DNA from: Liolophura sinensis
Taxonomy: Eukaryota; Mollusca; Polyplacophora; Chitonida; Chitonidae
Assembly (NCBI RefSeq): GCF_032854445.1
Contig: NC_088295.1
Location: forward strand, 42,889,385 to 42,953,384
Direction of reading: 5' to 3'
DNA: 64,000 nucleotides
In this document: positions 49,401-60,112 of the stretch, piece after piece
How the letters are laid out: each line of letters starts with the position of its first letter
Position numbering within the stretch: the stretch's first letter is position 1
Notes under the pieces: model-generated
Databases searched by the model: none
Seen by the model: only the letters and a program-made list of their open reading frames with translations
What the model was told of the DNA's origin: nothing
Position numbers and translations under genes: made by a program

Positions 49401-50099
49401 ATTACACATAAGAAGCTGATATAAGAGTGAAGGTGTTTGATGGAGTACCTATAGCAAAAGCAGAGTTACACTCTATTTTTTTTAAATCAATAACGTCAGA
49501 CGTTGATTGAAATCATGGCATCTTACAAAGAATTTTCTCATATGGAGAGTAAAACCAGAGTAGCGATGACAGTGTGATAGATGGTCATATACGTATAACC
49601 GGTGAAATACAGCCTCGTATCAATTTACCCATATTTTTTTTACTCTAAATGTTCGTGTAAAAGTAACAGTTTATACTCCCTCTTAAAAACACCATGACTT
49701 AAGCATAATTAATTTTTTAAAAATGCAGTGATGTTAAATTCAATTTATTAGACGTCACTGGCATAGAATTGCTCAAAATGTTGAGTGGTCATCACATTTA
49801 ATAAACATCTGCATGAAAATAAGGCAAGGAGACCAAACCATGGGGTTTGCTAGCCAACCAACAGAACCATTCGGTATATCACTATCAAAATAACGATAAT
49901 TTTCATTTTAAAAATGGAAACTATCCCTTTTGTCATAGAGGCGGTATGCACGAGAGGAGACATTTTTCATTCCAGCACGTATATTGGTTCAAATGAGATG
50001 CATCATCAGAACTATGTAGTGTCTCCTTTAAATCCAACGAAGATGGCCATACATTTATTTATGGCCATTATGTAACGATAATTGTCCATCAGTATATCG

Positions 50100-50111
50100 C
50101 CTGAAAAATGA
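50100..50111 (+). repeat. Left target-site duplication of the family 2 SINE
   Basis: CCTGAAAAATGA, identical to 50477-50488 on the other side of the element. Confidence 0.9.
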
Positions 50112-50476
50112 GTGAGTGCTTGAGTGCTTGGGGTTTAACGTCGTACTCAACAATTTTTCAGCCATATGACGACGAAGGAATCATTAGGGTGCATGTACGT
50201 GTAATGTGCCTCCTTGTTGCAGGACGGATTTCCACCGCTCTTTTATTTAGTGCTGCTTCACTGAGACGACTTACCGAAGGCAAGTAAGCCGCCCCGCCCG
50301 AGCCATTATACTGATACGGGTCAACCAGTCGTTGCACTATCCCCTTCATGCTGAACGCCAAGCGAGGAAGTTACAACTTCCTCTTTTAAAGTCTTAGGTG
50401 TGACTCGATCAAGGATTGATCCTGGATCTACCAGCCCCGAAGCGGACGCTCTACCAACTGTGCTATCCGGGCCGGT
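50112..50476 (-). mobile_element. Complete tRNA-derived SINE (family 2) with 12-bp target duplication
   Basis: On the reverse strand it starts with a tRNA-like head: GGATAGCACAGTTGGTAGAG (A box) and GGTAGATCCAGGATCAATCC (B-box region). The body contains AGTGCAACGACTGGTTGACC and TTACTTGCCTTCGGTAAGTC, and it ends GTTAAACCCCAAGCACTCA. Perfect CCTGAAAAATGA duplications flank it at 50100-50111 and 50477-50488, showing a fairly recent LINE-mediated insertion. Confidence 0.93.
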
Positions 50477-50488
50477 CCTGAAAAATGA
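50477..50488 (+). repeat. Right target-site duplication of the family 2 SINE
   Basis: CCTGAAAAATGA, identical to 50100-50111. Confidence 0.9.
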
Positions 50489-51474
50489 AAAGGATCCCCA
50501 ACTTTGCAACGATTAATTTTATGTAATTTCTGCACACATACCGTTGTATCATCATATACAGGCAGTCTTCAAGATGCATAGAAGGAAGAAAGCAATAAAA
50601 AGAGACCGGGAACTACTTTGCTGGATATAGCGTAAGTAAATTTTTACTTTTCTTCTCCTTCTCGTTTTGGTTGTCTAAAAGATTTCGCTCTCTCTTTTTA
50701 GGGTACAGAAATATCCCCGAGGTGTTTAGGGACACACTCTTCCAAACAGAAGCATAACCCCTATAAGCATACTAATATACAAGTAATTGTTGGATCAGTG
50801 TCAAATATCTCTGCCTTTAAAATGCATGTCTGAAATGTATAGGTACCTGTATACAACGCTATAACAGTCCACAGTAAAAACTCAATAGTCACAATCAAAT
50901 GGATGTCATAAGCTTCTGAAAGAAGCGCAAGTCTTCTTTTATGGAATAATTCCTTACAAGTTTTTGATCTGTTTTGATCTATTCACAAGCCTGTACATGT
51001 ACCCAGATTCTCAAAGCGATACCTGAGGACCCCTATAATCTGGGTCGCCATTGCATGGTAGCGTTTGTAGCGTGGGTTATAGCCATGCAGCCTGGTTATT
51101 ATAGGCTACCTTAGGCCGTATGCACTACACAATTCTTCGCACAAAGGAAATGCATATCCTTCCTGCAAAGCATATAAAGATGCGACATCTGATCAATTGG
51201 TTATCGTAAAATGTTAAACATATTTTGCCCCTGGTGCATACATGTTGGAATAAATTCCTGATGAATCGGGGAAACATCCGGAAATACGTATAAATACATA
51301 TTACCTATATACGAAATATTGCTCGGACTTCTTGGAAATGCATAATGCCATGCTGCCAAAGTACAATTGCTTTACACGACATTTACATGTACAGTACTAA
51401 CAATTTAGCCTATAATTTAGAATATAATTTAAAATATAATTCAGCCTTCTTTTTATGTTTATACTGTGCCTGTC

Positions 51475-51705
51475 GACAACACAGCATTCTGAGTAATTCT
51501 AAATCATGCAGTGGCATGTAACAAGTTACTATTTACTGCGTGGTATGTTTTGAACTAATTCTGTGTAAGCCATGGTTCTGGGGCTGCCTAATTTGCTTAT
51601 CTAAGCATTTACTTGAACAGTTAAAATATAACCCTCACTCACGTGAATTGACAAGAAGCCAATTTCATACTAGGTTAGGTGTGACCATTTGCCAGCTATC
51701 GTACT
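51475..51705 (+). repeat. Unclassified dispersed repeat, copy 1
   Basis: Shares CAACACAG.ATT.TGAGTAAT, TAAGCATTTAC, GAACAGTTAAAATA and GTGTGACCATTTGCCAGC in the same order with 63353-64000. There is no coding capacity or terminal structure that I can see. Confidence 0.7.
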
Positions 51706-53443
51706 GTCGTCCCCGCTCTAGTTTTATATTCTCTTTTAAATTATCTGTCTTATCTCACACAAAAGTCTCAGTTTATTTTTAAGGCAAGGTACCGTCATAT
51801 AGTAGAGGACATGTAATATTATCTTGAGTTGCCATATTCAAAAAAACAAAATCTGGCATTTTATCAATCTGTACATGACCATGTAACCTGTTTCCAGAAC
51901 GACGCGCTAGGCATTATCATTATGCGCAATAATGCTGTAAAGCGAAATTTTACATCAGTTTCCCCTCCCCTCTCCCCCCATTTCTTTTCCCACATAACTT
52001 GCCAATTAAATTTCCTGGGAGCTCGAATTTTGTGTCTACGACCTTTAAATCCCCGTGTCCTTAACAATGAGGCACTTTGCATCACTACTGCTTGGGTCGT
52101 GTGGACTTTCCACTGTTTTAACATAAAGTTGTTGCTGTTGTGGTTCCTGGATGTGACGTATTTGGATGCTACATTCAAAAAAATCATCTGTTAATGTTAA
52201 CAGACAGTCTGTTGGCTGAGTCATGCTAGAATGTATTGTGTTATTATAAAACAATATTTTGTTATATTTTAACATATCAGCATGTTAGTCTAATAGAATC
52301 TGTACGTGGAATTAACAGAATGTGTATTATATTTAACAGAATAATCTTCTGCAATAGCATGCAGAATACAATTTAGGATCACGCAGGCAACAGACTTTCT
52401 TTTAAAATTAACAGATAAATTGTTTGAGTGTACACCCGTATGTCCTTCCGACATTACTGGAAAATGTGGACTATTTCTACTTCCGTTTAATAACTTATAT
52501 ATCCTTTTCAGATTTTGTTATGCTAACTTTATTAATGAAACTGTCCTTTGGGAATATTGGTTTACTGGTTGACGGCCTGAATGGTGATTTGGATGCACCA
52601 GGTACTACTGAACATTTTTGTCAACAGGCTATAGTGGCCTTGCACTACTCTTCAATTGTCTTTAACTAAGCATGCACGTAAATAATACGTTGATAAGTTG
52701 TCTCCCTTGTGTCTTTGAGAGGCCACGAAAAACGAACAAAGCTACAAGTAGACTCATTTTGGGAGCAGTATAACAGCTTCTATCCACCAATGACATCATT
52801 CAAGGTTATAATAAAATATGACATTCATTTGCTGAGTGGAAACAGTATCTCCTATCTAACAATGACCGGATATATAGCCAAATTCCTGACTCATTTTCTG
52901 AGTACAAATCAGCATCTTTCATAAACCAATGACGGGGTAGGGCCAAATGTTCAGACTCTTTCTCTGAGCATTATGAACTATTACAATCTCCTATGTACCA
53001 AGAGAATAATGGATATAGTCATCGACCTGATTCATTTTCTGGGTCGAATTAGCATCTTCTATCCACAAAAATCCAACAACGAAGAAAGTTATCTCGTGAA
53101 AATTTCTCTTTCACATCATTAACAAACACCAGTTTTCCTCATCTTATTGTCAGTGATGTAAATATTAATAATTTTTTCCGTGGGTAATATCAATAGATAG
53201 AGCCTTCGTGTCGTTTGTTCGATGTAATTGTCGTCATCCATCAATATGATCACCGCTGAGAGTCACGTCTTAAATTCCGAGGCTGGAAGTACAGCCCCTT
53301 GATGACTTGGCAATGTTTAGACATAAAGTTTTATTGGTTTTGTACTGCATTTGACGCATTTGACATTCCATGCACATGTAGGTCTTTCCAATATCACTGA
53401 AAACTGCTACTTCTACTTCCCAGTAACTACATGTTTACCGTTC

Positions 53444-53503
53444 AGCTGCGTTTACCGAACACGCGGTATGCGTATCGCGGGACGCGGCAACGGAATGCGG
53501 TAT
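53444..53503 (+). repeat. Left terminal inverted repeat of the Harbinger element
   Basis: Starts AGCTGCGTTTACCGAACACG. Differs from the complement of 57145-57204 at three of 60 positions. Confidence 0.93.
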
Positions 53504-53705
53504 AGAGATTTTTTCACTCCAAGCCATTTCCCTAAATCCGTTTACCGGACCGCGGTACGCGGTATGCGTTATGCGAGTCAGACGCGGCACGCGGTACGCG
53601 GTAAAACCGATCGGTCGGTGTAGCGATCTTTCCGCGCGGTATAATATACCGTAACGGTTTAGAGTCCACGTGCAGCAATTATCCGAACTTTCTTTTATTG
53701 TTTCC

Positions 53706-53913
53706 ATGCAGTCCTGCGTGCGAAGTTGCGCTCATACAGCTAAACTGCCGAGAGGAAAACAACTTCCCGACGATGCAATCGAACGTTTGGTCGGACTCGT
53801 CAGGGAACGGCCTTTCAACTACGATGCCAAGGACGACAGTCATATGGATGGGCAGAAGATGAGTAATGCCTGGGAGAGCATAGCAAAAACGTTGAAAGTG
53901 GAAGGACTAGATG
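53706..53913 (+). CDS. MADF-BESS exon 1
   Basis: 69 codons from ATG plus one base. Codes the first half of the MADF domain. Donor GATG|GTGTGC is weak, but the split glycine joins exon 2 in frame. Confidence 0.8.
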
Positions 53914-56451
53914 GTGTGCTTCATGTTTGAGTTTGGAGCCGGTCGTGGCCGCGTAGCTAAAGGCGCACGTCTTTCAACTGTTCGGACATACGAGGCTCGG
54001 GCTCAAATCCAGCCTCGGTCAGAGAATTGTAATGATTCTTTCGGTCACACTGTTATGGGGCCTTGGTGGCTAAGTGATTGACAACGCTTGTACATCTGCA
54101 AAAAAGCAGTGATACATTCGCTGGAAATCACTTGCCTTTCACCACTGTGATGTACTCCTGGGTTGCGCTCTGTGTGTGGAACTGGATGTATGACATATGT
54201 GAAAGAGTGGCCAGCACTCACCAAAGGTCGGTGGTTTTCTCCAGGTACTCCGGCTTCCTCCACCCGTAAGCTGGCAAGCCTTCATATAAGTGAAAGATTC
54301 TTAAGTATGGCTATAAACACCAATCAAACAAACAATCATGTTTGAGTTGATATCTGCGCATTTGCACATGATTGTATTACTTATTTAAAAGTGCTAGGGC
54401 TAGAAAACGCCTTTGTTTATTATTACAGGAAAGGCATGGCGAGGAAAATGGAAAAACTTGCGAGATAGCTACCTGAAGCAACGCAGACTTCTGAAAGAAA
54501 AGAAAAGTGGTGACGCAGCTAAAAAAAAGTCCATAAATGGAAGTTCTTTGATATTCTGTCGTTTCTGGAACCATACATAGCTGAAAATGAGTAAGTTCAC
54601 AAATAAAACAACTTGGTCATTGTCTAGGCCTATACTTACAAATGAATAACACAATGTACTTTGGTAGGAAGAAGTGTTGCTGTTTCTGAACCAAGCAAGA
54701 GATGCATGCACTTTCAGGACCCAACAAGTCTTGTTTATATCAGTGTTTGTGTTCGAGTCTGCAATACTGCAAGGTTCTTTCTAAAAGAAAATCATTTGAA
54801 ACGACAACACACCATTCTTTGTTTCTTTCCAGGGCCGACACTAATGTTCCTGATATTGAAGAAACGGACGACAACGATTCGTACGCTGGCACACAGGGTG
54901 TTCATGAAGATAACAGGTACGTATCATCAATTGTTATCAGCATCAAAAGAACCTCTCAACACGTGTTGTCCTCTACCATGGAAGCGATTTGTCTCTCATG
55001 AAGAAATCCTTGAAGGTATTACGAACAGAAATTGCTTCTTCACTGGCCCTGTTTCCCATACGTGATAAAGGAGCGAGGCCATCGACGGCGTCCACGTCTG
55101 CCATTTCTTCCATCAGCTGAGTCAGTTGGGCTGGAGTACTTGTCCTCTGCAACATGTTATGCAGTACACATGCAGCTTTGACGAATTGGCATGGGATGGG
55201 TGCAGGGCGATTTTCGTGTGAAATACCCTCCATCGAGCGGCCAAAATACCAAATGCATTTTCCACTATTTTACGAGCTCGACTTAGTCTATAGTTGAATA
55301 TTTGCTTTTCCAAAGAGTTATCTTTAGCAGGGAAAGGGCGCATTAAGTTTGGAAGTAGAGAGAACGCCTCATCTCCCACCGCAACATATGGTAAAGGACC
55401 AAGACTTTCAAAACCCGGTATCACTGAGCTAGATGGAAAATTGAATGTCCCATTAGCGAAACGTTGTTACTTCGGGCAAAGATTCCTCCGTCGCTGTTTC
55501 TACCCAACGAACCTGTATTAATTGCAATGAACTTAAGGTTAGCATCAACAATGGCCATTAGAACGATAGAGCAGGTCCCCTTATAGTTGAAATAGAGAGA
55601 CCCTGACTTCCAAGGCTTCATCATAACCACGTGTTTCCCATCTAGTGCACCTAAGCAGTGTGGGAATTGCCAATTCTCCCAAAAGTTAGCTGCTATCAAT
55701 CTCCAGTCGTCGCTGGTGCTGGGTACATTCATCGCAACATCTCTTTGTTTCCAAATAGCATCGCATACTTCTGGTACCAACTTAGATATTGTAGAGACAC
55801 CGACGCGATAGCTGAAGGCGAGAGATGCATATGATTCCATGGTTGTCAGGTACCTGCAAAAATAGCATAGTTATAAGTAGATTGACTACATTCTTTTTTT
55901 TTTCATTCTTTTTTTCATAGGTCTGAAGTTCCTTTAGTGAATCTCTGCCACTGGAAACAGCAGCTTCATCAGTTTCGCCTACCCCAAGCACATCTAAAGG
56001 AAGAGTCGGTAAAACTCCAAAGAGAAGTGGGAAACGACACTTAGCAGAGGACACTTATTCAACTGAAGCAGCTCTGACTGATTTCATTAATGAAAGCAAG
56101 AAGAATCATGAAGAACTTCAAGGAAATACGGAAACTAATCCCGATGAGCTGCTATTCGCGAGTTATGCCAAGCGTATGAAGGAACTACCAAAGGAAACAC
56201 AAGCATTTATTAAGCTCCAATTGTCACAAGTCTTATTTAACGCAGAAAATCAGAGTGGAATACGGATTCCAGTAACGCCTCTACCATCGCGAAATGAACT
56301 TGCTCCTTTTGCTCCAAATGTTCAATATGCTAACAAGCACCTGTCGCCGATATCTACCCACTACGAGGACACAGGGATACGGAGCCAAAACGAGTGTTCT
56401 GGAGCAACGTCCGACCTGCTTTCTGCGGCTATGTACATGGCTTTTCAATAG
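53706..56451 (+). CDS. MADF-BESS protein of the Harbinger element (four exons, one frameshift)
   Basis: Probable DNA-binding partner of the transposase, which in Harbingers helps nuclear import and binding of the element's ends. The exons code for a MADF (Adf-1-type Myb/SANT) domain, seen as ERLVGLVRERPFNYDAKDD, NAWESIAKTLKVE and KAWRGKWKNLRDSYLKQRR. An acidic Ser-rich linker follows, then a BESS-like C-terminal helix pair (DELLFASYAKRMKELPKETQ, then AFIKLQLSQVLFNAEN). The frame breaks at the A8 run near 54521-54528; one more base restores the end of the MADF domain and fits the splice phases of exons 2-4. I chose the ATG at 53706 because it is the first ATG in frame. A SINE sits in intron 1. 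Confidence 0.85.
53938..54340 (+). repeat. SINE copies inside the Harbinger element
   Basis: Two tRNA-like heads are visible: GGTCGTGGCCGCGTAGCTAA with GGGCTCAAATCCAGCC at 53938-54025, and CCTTGGTGGCTAAGTGATTG at 54060. A family 1 body and end follow (CGGTGGTTTTCTCCAGGTAC, TAAGTATGGCTATAAACACC, AATCAAACAAACAA). They lie in intron 1 of the MADF-BESS gene and so inserted after the element formed. Confidence 0.7.
54429..54590 (+). CDS. MADF-BESS exon 2 (frameshift in A8 run)
   Basis: Acceptor TATTACAG, donor GA|GTAAGT. The second half of the MADF domain ends in a stop unless one base is added in the A run; then FFDILSFLEPYIAENE follows. Confidence 0.85.
54833..54916 (+). CDS. MADF-BESS exon 3
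   Basis: Acceptor CTTTCCAG, donor AACAG|GTACGT, 84 bp. Acidic linker NVPDIEETDDNDSYAGTQG. Confidence 0.75.
54973..55853 (-). pseudogene. Transposase exon 2 (frameshifted catalytic domain)
   Basis: Acceptor TTTTTGCAG fits exon 1 in phase, giving CIRYLTTMESY. Three frames together cover the DDE domain. Stop at 54973. Confidence 0.88.
55938..56451 (+). CDS. MADF-BESS exon 4: linker and BESS-like motif
   Basis: I take acceptor TTCCTTTAG over the CATAG 17 bp upstream, because only it continues the frame: SESLPLETAASSVSPTPSTS, then the BESS-like helices, then TAG at 56451. It lies wholly inside the transposase intron on the other strand. Confidence 0.82.
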
Positions 56452-56727
56452 TAGCTGTGCAGAACAGAACAACTTCGCATACAGTAATCTCATGTTGCGT
56501 TGCGAATCTAAATCAAGAAGGGTGTCTGATTACTTTGCTGTGATTTTAATTGCTGTCATTGTTACCTGTAAGCCTTGCCTTGGACAAAAACTATTATGTT
56601 AACGGCATAATATTGTGAAGCCAAAAAGTTAAGTCATTTGCACCTATCTTACGTCAATATTTGGTTTCTATCATTCCAGTAAAACAATTACAAGTATTGA
56701 AAAGTGCTATTTGCGTTTATTTATTAC

Positions 56728-57065
56728 CTTATGCAAATTGCCAAACGTTGTCTTGGACAAAGGACTTCTGTCAATCGATGGAACTTGACAAGATCCTCAC
56801 GTAGTACGAACAAGAGCTGGGCAAATTGTTCACGTCTGAATCGAAAGTAGCGTTGAAACATATCTTCGTCTAATCCCAGCTCCTGTACAAGGTTGTGATA
56901 TGCTCCTTGTTCCTTCCGTCTCTTGAAAATAGGATGAACTGCCCATCTTCGCCTTCGTCTAGAACGTCTCTTCCTTGCTATCACAAAGGCCCCAGCGGCG
57001 ATGATTACATCCCGCTGGATTCGGTTGCGTCGTGATTGAGAAGGGACGGACCAGATGGGCGCCAT
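56728..57065 (-). CDS. Transposase exon 1
   Basis: The ATG at 57065 begins MAPIWSVPSQSRRNRIQRDV. It ends LAICI with donor AAG|GTAATA, phase 2. The reading frame extends upstream into the inverted repeat without a better start. Confidence 0.85.
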
Positions 57066-57144
57066 GCTTATGAAACCTGAAGTGATACCGCCACTGTAAC
57101 GCGTACCGATAAATAGACAGTGCGGTATATTTAACGCGTTTCGC

Positions 57145-57204
57145 ATACCGCATTCCGTTGCCGCGACCCGCAATCCGCATACCGCGTGTTCGGTAAACGC
57201 AGCT
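57145..57204 (-). repeat. Right terminal inverted repeat of the Harbinger element
   Basis: Reads in reverse AGCTGCGTTTACCGAACACG and matches the left end at 57 of 60 positions. The next bases outside (TTA) do not match those outside the left end (TTC). Confidence 0.93.
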
Positions 57205-57920
57205 TTACAGATATATACATTTTTAACAAATTGTGGTGCAATTTTTAAGGAAACTGGTTTTTGGGAAATTGATTGTGGATTTTGTTTCACCGGTTCACGC
57301 ACTGAACTGTGATTAGGTATATTTCGATTACTATATACATGTAGCTTTCAACGTTCGAATGTACAGAAAACTCTTGTTATATTTTGTCTTAAAACCTATA
57401 TTGAACTTATACCCAGGGCCCAGTTGTTCAAAGGTGTATTAGCATATGTCTTAATACTGGTATTAAGGAATTAAAATTTTAATTAAACTAAGCAGCCAGT
57501 GCAAAAGCATAACAGCAGCAGTTATATTTATATTTAATATACTGTTCCACAATTATTTTTGGGCTAAGTACAAAATTGAAGACTTGGCTTGAAGTTAAGT
57601 CTTAAAACAGCTTTGAAAAACAGGACCCTGATTGGTAGTAAGCAAATACATGGCTAAAATCCATTGTGTACAAGTCAGATGCCGACTTTTATCCTTGATT
57701 AGAACGCTACAGGCTAATATGCTACACCTTTTATAACTTAACATTTTCACAACAGAGTTCTGAGTTCACAACAGATTTTACAACTGGCTCCGTGCGACTA
57801 TCACGCCCTTGACCAACGAGGTCGCGAGTTTTAATCCAGCTGTCGATGTTTTGACTGCGGATTTCTGCGGACACACTGGTTTATATACTTAACCATCATT
57901 ATATAGGTGAAAAGTTGTTG

Positions 57921-58053
57921 ATTTATTTATTTATTTATTTGATTGGTGTTTTACGCCGTACTCAAGAATATTTCACTTATACGCCGGCGGCCAGCATTAT
58001 GGTGGGAGGAAACCGGGCAGAGCCCAGGGGAAACCCACGACCATCCGCAGGCT
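57921..58053 (-). repeat. SINE family 1 3' part (reverse)
   Basis: (ATTT)n, then GATTGGTGTTTTACGCCGTA, CGGCGGCCAGCATTATGGTG and AACCCACGACCATCCGCAGG. The head is missing. The sequence is close to consensus. Confidence 0.9.
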
Positions 58054-58632
58054 GAAAAGTTTTTGAGCACGGCCTTACATTCATATATACATACACACAT
58101 ATATAATACATATGTCCATTCTCACACATATTTTTATGCCCACTCAATGATTAGGTATAGATACGTTCCAATTTGTTCCTATTTTAATGTTTATTTGCTC
58201 CCTGACTGGCTATAATAAACACTGATGTCAGCCAGTGTAGTGTACATATATGAGTTAATAAACTCATGATCGGATTGTTTACATAAGTAATGCTGAGAGT
58301 GTATCGACTTGATTTGTACACTCCAGTGTGCATAATGTCAGTACGCCTAAGGGGGTTAAATCACGCAGGTCAGGTTGGATCTGTCTGTAGTATTGTAAAA
58401 AGATCAACATACACATTGTTACCAAATATAAGTGAACTGGCATGGGCGGTGCATGGTTTTATTAGTGTAGTATTATATATGGGTAATAAATACGTCAGTG
58501 CTAGATGCAGCTGCTGGTTGGTCTATCAGAGATAAGAGAATATTTTGTGGGTGAAAGGAAATGCACATGGGCTCGTACTTATGAAGCAAAAGAAATGGCA
58601 CATGATTAAAAAGTCATACTCAAATGGTGCAA

Positions 58633-58771
58633 TATTTATTTATTTATTATACGCCGTACCCAAGAATATTTCACTTATACGATGCCGGCCAGCATTAAGG
58701 TGGAAGGAAACCGTACGGCAGGTGAGGAAGCCAGCGTGAGCAGGGCTCGCACTCACAACTGAGCCACGGTT
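58633..58771 (-). repeat. SINE family 1 copy with internal deletion (reverse)
   Basis: TACGCCGTACCCAAGAATAT and GCCGGCCAGCATTAAGGTGG, then a jump to GGTGAGGAAGCCAGCGTGAG and the tRNA-like head CACAACTGAGCCACGG. The middle of the body is deleted. Confidence 0.85.
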
Positions 58772-58898
58772 GTTATCGTGTACAGTGTTTAACTTCATTT
58801 CGGACAGTGTTTCAGTTACATTTATGTCACATTTTCAGGGCGTCAATACGGGCGTACGTCAAGTTGATCGGGAAGCTATACCGAAGACACCAGATATG

Positions 58899-58980
58899 AT
58901 TTATTTATTTATTCGATTGGTGTTTTCAAGAATACAGCCCGAGGGACATACACTGTCATCGGCAAGTTGCTGACAGACCA
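58899..58980 (-). repeat. SINE family 1 fragment (reverse)
   Basis: (ATTT)n and CGATTGGTGTTTTCAAGAAT, then GGCAAGTTGCTGACAGACC. Strongly shortened copy. Confidence 0.7.
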
Positions 58981-59419
58981 CTAGCTAAAAATGACGCACC
59001 TTCCACACTAACATTTAATGTCGTAAGAAACGATATATGATTGGGTGGAGGTGGATATCAGTAAACTACCACGGTACAAAAAGTCTTGTGGACGACCATT
59101 CTGCCATTATATTATACGTTTGGAAGCCCTATCCCACATGGATGTAAACAAATGACAAGCTTTAAAAAATGACAAGGCAACGCCAGTTCTCGGAAATAAA
59201 CGCTGATACAAAGTCAATATATATTATATAAAGTCACTTAAAGTGTTACAACAGCAGCATGCATGCACCGTGTAACCCTCATTTTCTGATGGTGAATCAT
59301 TAAATTTTTCAATAAAGAATTATAAAGTCAGTGCACAGCTAATGTTTAAAGACCTTCATCTCTGTATACCTCAGTCCACTACCACCAACATCGTGTAAAG
59401 CACAATCTGACCTTGACGC

Positions 59420-59428
59420 TATATAAAA
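59420..59428 (+). promoter_or_regulatory. TATA-like element
   Basis: TATATAAAA followed by a C run. It could serve the lectin-like gene if the 5' UTR is about 540 bp. A match by eye only. Confidence 0.2.
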
Positions 59429-59994
59429 ATACCCCCCCCCCCCCCACACACACACCCAAAAAAAATCACAGGTGACAATTAAACATAGCTTCAACCGACC
59501 GAGTTTCCAGAGGTATGTGTAAAGGTAGGCTGATCTGACCGCAAAATTTTGTGAACGTGTTACACAAGGTTGGCTCTAGAATAAGCCGACTATAAGCGTA
59601 CAGCACCTTACCCACACGTTTAGGTACGGCTACAACACTATATACCAGCGGTAACTGGCTGCGTTACCTAGCCCACATTACCTGGCGTTCAGGTGTACAG
59701 ATAGTGGAGTTACCTGACTCAACGGAGACAGCGATGACCTAGTTACATCTACAAGCCACGCTAAAACATGGCCGCTGTTCAACTGGTATAGGGCTTTGAA
59801 CTGAGCGAATACCTGTGAGATCCAAAATAAGACGTAGGAAGAACCAGAGTGTATTATGCGAGAAGTCCAAGGTGTAAACGGAGAGGAAGAGAACTGAATC
59901 TTTCATTTTGGGAGCTGAATCTGGGAAACAAGGAGAAATCAAACCGACTTCCTTCTTCGTGACCGTGTAGAGTTCAAATTCCCCAGTTGTTGTT

Positions 59995-60112
59995 ATGTAC
60001 TTTAAGGACAGGTATACAGCAATGGGTCAGTCAGAGCACAGGTGTGTCCGTTACAGAAAAGTCTGGACATTACTGACCACTACACTGGTCACTCTGCACA
60101 TCGCCTCCTCAG
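59995..60112 (+). CDS. Lectin-like gene exon 1: signal peptide
   Basis: ATG at 59995, with a second in-frame ATG at codon 10 as an alternative start. Hydrophobic segment, then donor TCAG|GTAGGT, phase 1. Confidence 0.7.

Larger units (their letters stand above)
47115..53443. other. Intergenic stretch between the mucin-like gene and the transposon
   Basis: No supported gene. 47260-47480 and 47740-47870 are locally GC-rich and unassigned. 48895-48950 holds a possible SINE scrap (GGAACCGGAGAGCCGGGAAA). Two SINE family 2 copies and a dispersed repeat are listed separately. No clear promoter for the mucin-like gene is visible upstream of 47114. Confidence 0.6.
54973..57065 (-). pseudogene. HARBI1-like DDE transposase (two exons, two frameshifts)
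   Basis: A nuclear DDE endonuclease of the PIF/Harbinger superfamily that cuts and pastes the element. Exon 1 codes a basic N-terminus (RKRRSRRRRRW, a likely nuclear signal) and the helical AYHNLVQELGLDEDMFQRYF region. Exon 2 continues YLTTMESYASLAFSYRVGVS and holds the catalytic motifs: first Asp in GALDGKHVV, second in AIVDANLKF, and Glu in KIVENAFGILAARW, all intact. The frame breaks near 55440 and near 55215; each is a one-base loss relative to the family frame. The last part, AACVLHNMLQRT, is the normal C-terminal region. As written it is inactive unless these are assembly errors. Confidence 0.9.
53444..57204. mobile_element. PIF/Harbinger-type DNA transposon
   Basis: The 3.76-kb element has 60-bp terminal inverted repeats (57/60 identical). 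It carries a HARBI1-like DDE transposase on the reverse strand and a MADF-BESS DNA-binding protein on the forward strand, the usual two-gene layout of Harbingers. Exons interlock: transposase exon 2 lies in the third intron of the other gene, and the last exon of that gene lies in the transposase intron. The ends are very rich in CG and carry extra GCGGTACGCGGTATGCG-like copies at 53538-53603. No clean 3-bp target duplication is visible. Both genes have single-base frame breaks, so as written the copy cannot move itself. Confidence 0.92.
57205..59994. other. Intergenic stretch upstream of the lectin-like gene
   Basis: No supported gene. It contains three reverse SINE family 1 copies or fragments and a C run (59432-59446) followed by (CA)n. 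A TATA-like TATATAAAA at 59420-59428 is the only promoter-like element noted, 567 bp before the lectin start codon. Confidence 0.6.

Noticed and set aside
55921-55937. Upstream acceptor (CATAG) for the last MADF-BESS exon
   Set aside because: It would put the exon out of frame; the TTCCTTTAG acceptor 17 bp later keeps the frame without another indel.
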